14,857 nt of DNA. Source: an uncultured Verrucomicrobiota bacterium. Its GTDB lineage: Bacteria; Verrucomicrobiota; Kiritimatiellia; RFP12; UBA3636. Each line of letters opens with the position of its first letter. The stretch's first letter is position 1. Below, one piece after another: positions 12,272 to 14,857 of this stretch. The translations under genes were made by a program, and so were the position numbers. The stretch lies in NCBI GenBank assembly GCA_946612175.1, contig CAMOEO010000033.1, positions 1 through 14,857 on the forward strand. The letters are read 5' to 3'. A model generated the notes under the pieces. The model was not told where the DNA came from. It saw only the letters and a program-made list of their open reading frames with translations, and did not search any database.

Positions 12272-13192
12272 ATGATCTCCTACTCCCCGCCAGGCCCCAG
12301 CATCGAGCGGATCGGCGCGGTCGATCCGCTCCTTCAGGCCGACTTCTCCCTCTCCCGCAACGCCGGCGCCAGGTCCCTTGTCCTATCCGTTTCCGGACCG
12401 CGGGAGAAGGTCGTCGCCCTCGCCGCCTCGGCGGCGTACGACATCGGCGCGACGATCCTCCCGCCGGAAGCGGGATCCATCGCGCTGCGTGGCGGCGTCA
12501 AGATCATCCTCGACGACGTGTCCGTGAGCGGCGCTCCGGGCGCCGTGGCGACGCTGCGCGCGACGTTCCGCCAGCGCACCGTGCGCGAGACGGACGCCGA
12601 CGTCGAGAAGGGCCTCCAGTCGCGCACGATCTCCTGCCAGTGGATCGAGCGGCAGGAGTTCATCGAGCACTGGGCCGCGCGGAAGGCGTCCGCCGACAAG
12701 CCGTTCAACGCGTCGCTGTTCGCCGCCTGGATGCAGGAGGCCGATCCGGCCGCGAAGGCCGAGTACAAGGTCACGCGTGGAGTCGGAGATCTTGTCTCCC
12801 TCGACAGCGACTCGGGCTCGGGCGCATGGAGGGGGTCTGCTTTCACCAAGGCGGTCGCGCAGCGCTACGCGATGGGCGTCCAGTACGCCGCCGTCCATCA
12901 GCTCCAGGTCGTCGTGCGCGAGCAGTGGCGGACCGCCCCGAAGCTCTCCGTCAAGTGCAACGTCATTGTCAACGCCGTGCCGCCGGAGCATCGGCCGATC
13001 AATGCGATCGACGGCTTCGATACCTTCACCTGGATGCTCGCCGGCGACAACGTCGAGAACCGCGTGGGAGGGCTTTTCGAGCGGACCGTGCTGTACCTCG
13101 GGCTGCCCTCCTCCCTCTCCCCGGCGACCCCGCCGCTGCTCTGGGGCAACGGGCCCATCGACAAGATGCTCTACACGGAGGACGCACCGTGA
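12272..13192 (+). CDS. Putative distal tail protein, 306 aa
   Basis: Starting one base after the tape measure stop, this gene takes the place of distal tail or minor tail proteins (lambda M/L region; Dit in other siphoviruses, ~250-300 residues). The sequence is mixed alpha/beta: SLVLSVSGPREKVVALAASA, RGGVKIILDDVSVSG and VATLRATFRQRTVRETD suggest a beta-sandwich, a helical acidic middle follows (EFIEHWAARKASADKPF), and the C-terminus (LERTVLYLGLPSSLSP-like) is again strand-rich. No family motif is recognisable. The open frame extends far upstream across the tape measure, but the ATG at 12272 is the only start consistent with that gene. Its stop overlaps the next start (GTGA). Confidence 0.6.
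   Translation: MISYSPPGPSIERIGAVDPLLQADFSLSRNAGARSLVLSVSGPREKVVALAASAAYDIGATILPPEAGSIALRGGVKIILDDVSVSGAPGAVATLRATFRQRTVRETDADVEKGLQSRTISCQWIERQEFIEHWAARKASADKPFNASLFAAWMQEADPAAKAEYKVTRGVGDLVSLDSDSGSGAWRGSAFTKAVAQRYAMGVQYAAVHQLQVVVREQWRTAPKLSVKCNVIVNAVPPEHRPINAIDGFDTFTWMLAGDNVENRVGGLFERTVLYLGLPSSLSPATPPLLWGNGPIDKMLYTEDAP
13177..13181 (+). promoter_or_regulatory. Ribosome binding site fixing the GTG start at 13189
   Basis: GGAGG lies 7 nt before GTG at 13189, which overlaps the preceding stop as GTGA. It selects a GTG start over upstream in-frame ATG codons buried in the previous gene. Confidence 0.8.
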
Positions 13193-13983
13193 CGACGCCC
13201 GGTCGCCCCATCTCCGCCCGCGACCTCAACGCGGTCGAGTCCTCCGCCCGCTCCGCGCATCCCGCGACAGGTTCCTTCCTCGCCGTCGACAACGGTTCCG
13301 CCCTTTCCCTGCGAAATCCTCGGCGTGTCTTGCCGATTCCGGGGCGAGCGATGATTCTCCAGCAGATGCAATGGCGCATCTCCGCGATCGCCAAGGACTC
13401 TGGGGTTGTCGTTTCGGTTGGACCGGGGATCGTCGCCTGGGGGGGCGGCGTCAACTGTCTTCACCCCGGCGAGCCCGAGCTTGGCCCCGTATCGCCCGGA
13501 TCTTCAGTGCGCATCGTCTGGACCACCGCTGCCCCGCCCCTCCCCCTCGTCCACGACCCCCGCTGGCCGACCGGCGGCGCCCCCGGCTGCGAGTGCCCCG
13601 ACTGCACCTGCCCCGCCGCCGAGGGCGACGGATCCGCAAGCGGCGGCGACTCCGGAGCCCTGCTCCTCGTCGACGACTCCTGGACCATGCCCGAGGGCAC
13701 CACCGACGTCCGCGAGATCGGCCGCGTCACCGTCCCCGACGAGGGCGCGCCGACCATCGAGCAGCTCCAGCGCGACACCATCGTCGCCCTCGCCATCGTT
13801 GGCCGCGCCGCCGGCGGCGACGACCCCGAAGACGTCCCCCCGTGCGGCAACCCGCTCAATGGGGACGGCGACTACAACCCGCTCGACATGCCATACGACA
13901 CCGGCCGGGGAGAGTCCGGCAACCCGCTCGACGACGAGGGAGACGGCGGCTACACGCCATCCTGCACGCCCGAGGACGACTAA
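13189..13983 (+). CDS. Cys/Asp-rich minor tail protein, 264 aa
   Basis: The N-terminal ~110 residues look like a virion surface/baseplate-type beta domain (PISARDLNAVESSARSA, then WRISAIAKDSGVVVSVGPGIVAWGGG). A linker contains GCECPDCTCP, with C134, C136, C139 and C141 in a CxCxxCxC array that could bind metal or form disulphides. A second folded segment (LLVDDSWTMPEGTTDVREIGRVTV and a helix EQLQRDTIVALAIVGRA) is followed by an acidic repetitive tail: two NPL-plus-acidic repeats, NPLNGDGDYNPLD and NPLDDEGDGGYTP, flanked by C219 and C259. The overall design suggests a metal-stabilised tail-tip or fibre-attachment protein. I recognise no named family. The start is a GTG with a strong ribosome site. 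Confidence 0.65.
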   Translation: MTTPGRPISARDLNAVESSARSAHPATGSFLAVDNGSALSLRNPRRVLPIPGRAMILQQMQWRISAIAKDSGVVVSVGPGIVAWGGGVNCLHPGEPELGPVSPGSSVRIVWTTAAPPLPLVHDPRWPTGGAPGCECPDCTCPAAEGDGSASGGDSGALLLVDDSWTMPEGTTDVREIGRVTVPDEGAPTIEQLQRDTIVALAIVGRAAGGDDPEDVPPCGNPLNGDGDYNPLDMPYDTGRGESGNPLDDEGDGGYTPSCTPEDD

Positions 13984-13986
13984 CCT

Positions 13987-13992
13987 AGGAGA
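13987..13992 (+). promoter_or_regulatory. Ribosome binding site for the gene at 14000
   Basis: AGGAGA with a 7-nt spacer precedes the ATG at 14000. It supports the + strand gene that runs off the window end. Confidence 0.7.
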
Positions 13993-13999
13993 CACCACC

Positions 14000-14857
14000 A
14001 TGCCAACCACCTACTCCGACATCACGGCCGTCCGCCGCGTCGCCGTCGGCGACTGCTCCGTCCCGCTCGGCTCCGGCTTCGATGCCCTCGCCCGATCGGC
14101 CTATGCCGCGCTCCTCCGCGCCAGCTGGCAGGAGAGCGCCGACCCGCCGTTCCTCCCCGTGCACGACAACGGCCAGACCGCCAACAAGACCATCCCGCAA
14201 GGGGACGCATGGAAATGCACCTACGGCTACGACGCCGCCGCCAGGACGGAGCGATCCGCATGCGGGGCCGTGGCGTACTCGTACGAGCTCCCGTCCGACG
14301 CCTACTCCGGCACTCCGGCGGACATCGCGACCGTATCGCTCTCGCTGACGGGGGACCGCTATCTCGATGCCGGCGTCGACCTGTACGTCTACGCATCCAG
14401 CTCCCCGACCCCCCTCGCGGTCGGATCGCAGCCTGTCTCCGCCCGTGCAGGTACATACTGCGCGACCTCGGACCAGGCGCCTACGCCGCCCAACGAGCGG
14501 CATGGCGTCACCTCGACGGTCGTGGTCGAGCTCGGGTCGCGGGCGTGGAGATACCTCCATGTGGTCCTGCTCCTGCACGACTACACCACCAACCGCGGCG
14601 CCTGGATCGAGGGAGGCGCAATGCTCGACTGCGCCGCGGCGACGATCGAGTTCTCCCGCGACGTCGCCCCCCCGTCCCTGCCCGCCACCCTCCTCCGCCC
14701 GATCTACTCCGCCACCTCGCCCGCCGACGGCTTCCCCCTCCTCACGAGGCCGTGGACCATGACCATCCGGCCCACCGACAGCCTCGCCGCGGCCCTCGGC
14801 ACCATCGCCGACGGCCGCGCCGCCAAGGGGTCCGGCGTTTCGGAAGATGGAGGCCAT
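14000..14857 (+). CDS. Putative tail-tip or adhesin protein (partial, 3' end missing)
   Basis: The + frame from ATG 14000 is open for all 286 codons to the window edge, with C/G-ending codons and an AGGAGA ribosome site, so the C-terminus lies outside. The visible part is strand-rich: DITAVRRVAVGDCSVPLG, ATVSLSLTGDRYLDAGVDLYVYA, RHGVTSTVVVELGSRAWRYLHVVLLLHDY and AATIEFSRDVAPPS. This is consistent with a beta-sandwich carbohydrate-binding or receptor-binding domain on a tail tip. Cysteines are scattered (e.g. CTYGYDAAARTERSACG). I cannot name a family. The position as last gene after the distal tail proteins fits a host-recognition protein. The opposite strand is also open over the same stretch but has no ribosome site or recognisable protein character. 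Confidence 0.65.
   Translation, partial: MPTTYSDITAVRRVAVGDCSVPLGSGFDALARSAYAALLRASWQESADPPFLPVHDNGQTANKTIPQGDAWKCTYGYDAAARTERSACGAVAYSYELPSDAYSGTPADIATVSLSLTGDRYLDAGVDLYVYASSSPTPLAVGSQPVSARAGTYCATSDQAPTPPNERHGVTSTVVVELGSRAWRYLHVVLLLHDYTTNRGAWIEGGAMLDCAAATIEFSRDVAPPSLPATLLRPIYSATSPADGFPLLTRPWTMTIRPTDSLAAALGTIADGRAAKGSGVSEDGGH

Noticed and set aside
13985..14857. 290-codon reverse-strand open frame at the right edge
   Set aside because: The + strand frame from ATG 14000 has an AGGAGA site, stays open to the edge and gives a normal beta-rich protein.

Overview
The window is a stretch of tailed-phage genome, either a prophage or a free phage. It carries the DNA-packaging, head and tail assembly genes of a siphovirus-like particle. 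All structural genes read on the + strand, tightly packed with frequent ATGA/GTGA stop-start overlaps, and the gene order matches the late operon of phage lambda: terminase large subunit (A), gpW, portal (B), protease-scaffold (C/Nu3), major capsid protein (E), head-tail connectors, Z/U-like tail completion genes, candidate tail tube, frameshifted tail chaperone (G/T), tape measure (H), then distal tail proteins. The DNA is very GC-rich with C/G-ending codons. No integrase, tRNA, rRNA, att site or CRISPR array is visible, and the bacterial host cannot be named from the sequence.

Layout. 1-76: edge sequence, perhaps the end of a small terminase gene. 77-2239: large terminase. 2283-3504: an overlapping three-gene cassette of non-structural proteins (unknown, unknown, excisionase/MerR-like HTH). 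3505-3694: a compact control region with a strong hairpin, an array of six 10-bp CTAG-containing repeats and an AT-rich promoter-like stretch. 3695-7664: gpW, portal, ClpP-like protease fused to a scaffold-like tail, and major capsid protein. 7665-7825: a non-coding spacer with three successive hairpins. 7826-10273: five small connector and tail genes. 10277-10908: tail assembly chaperone with a probable -1 frameshift. 10886-11089: a small two-helix membrane protein on the opposite strand, with its own promoter-like sequence. 11152-14857: a short tape measure protein and three minor-tail or adhesin-type proteins, the last cut off by the window end.

How it works together. Terminase would cut and pump DNA through the portal into a head built from the capsid protein on a scaffold later removed by the protease. 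gpW and the following small proteins would close the head and join it to the tail. The chaperone pair would load tube subunits around the tape measure. The last three genes probably form the tail tip.

The points most worth a second look are the reverse-strand membrane-protein gene with a leaderless-type promoter inside the tail operon (a candidate lysogenic-conversion 'moron'), the helically phased CTAG repeat array next to an HTH gene, the frameshift in the tail chaperone, and the triple-hairpin spacer after the capsid gene.
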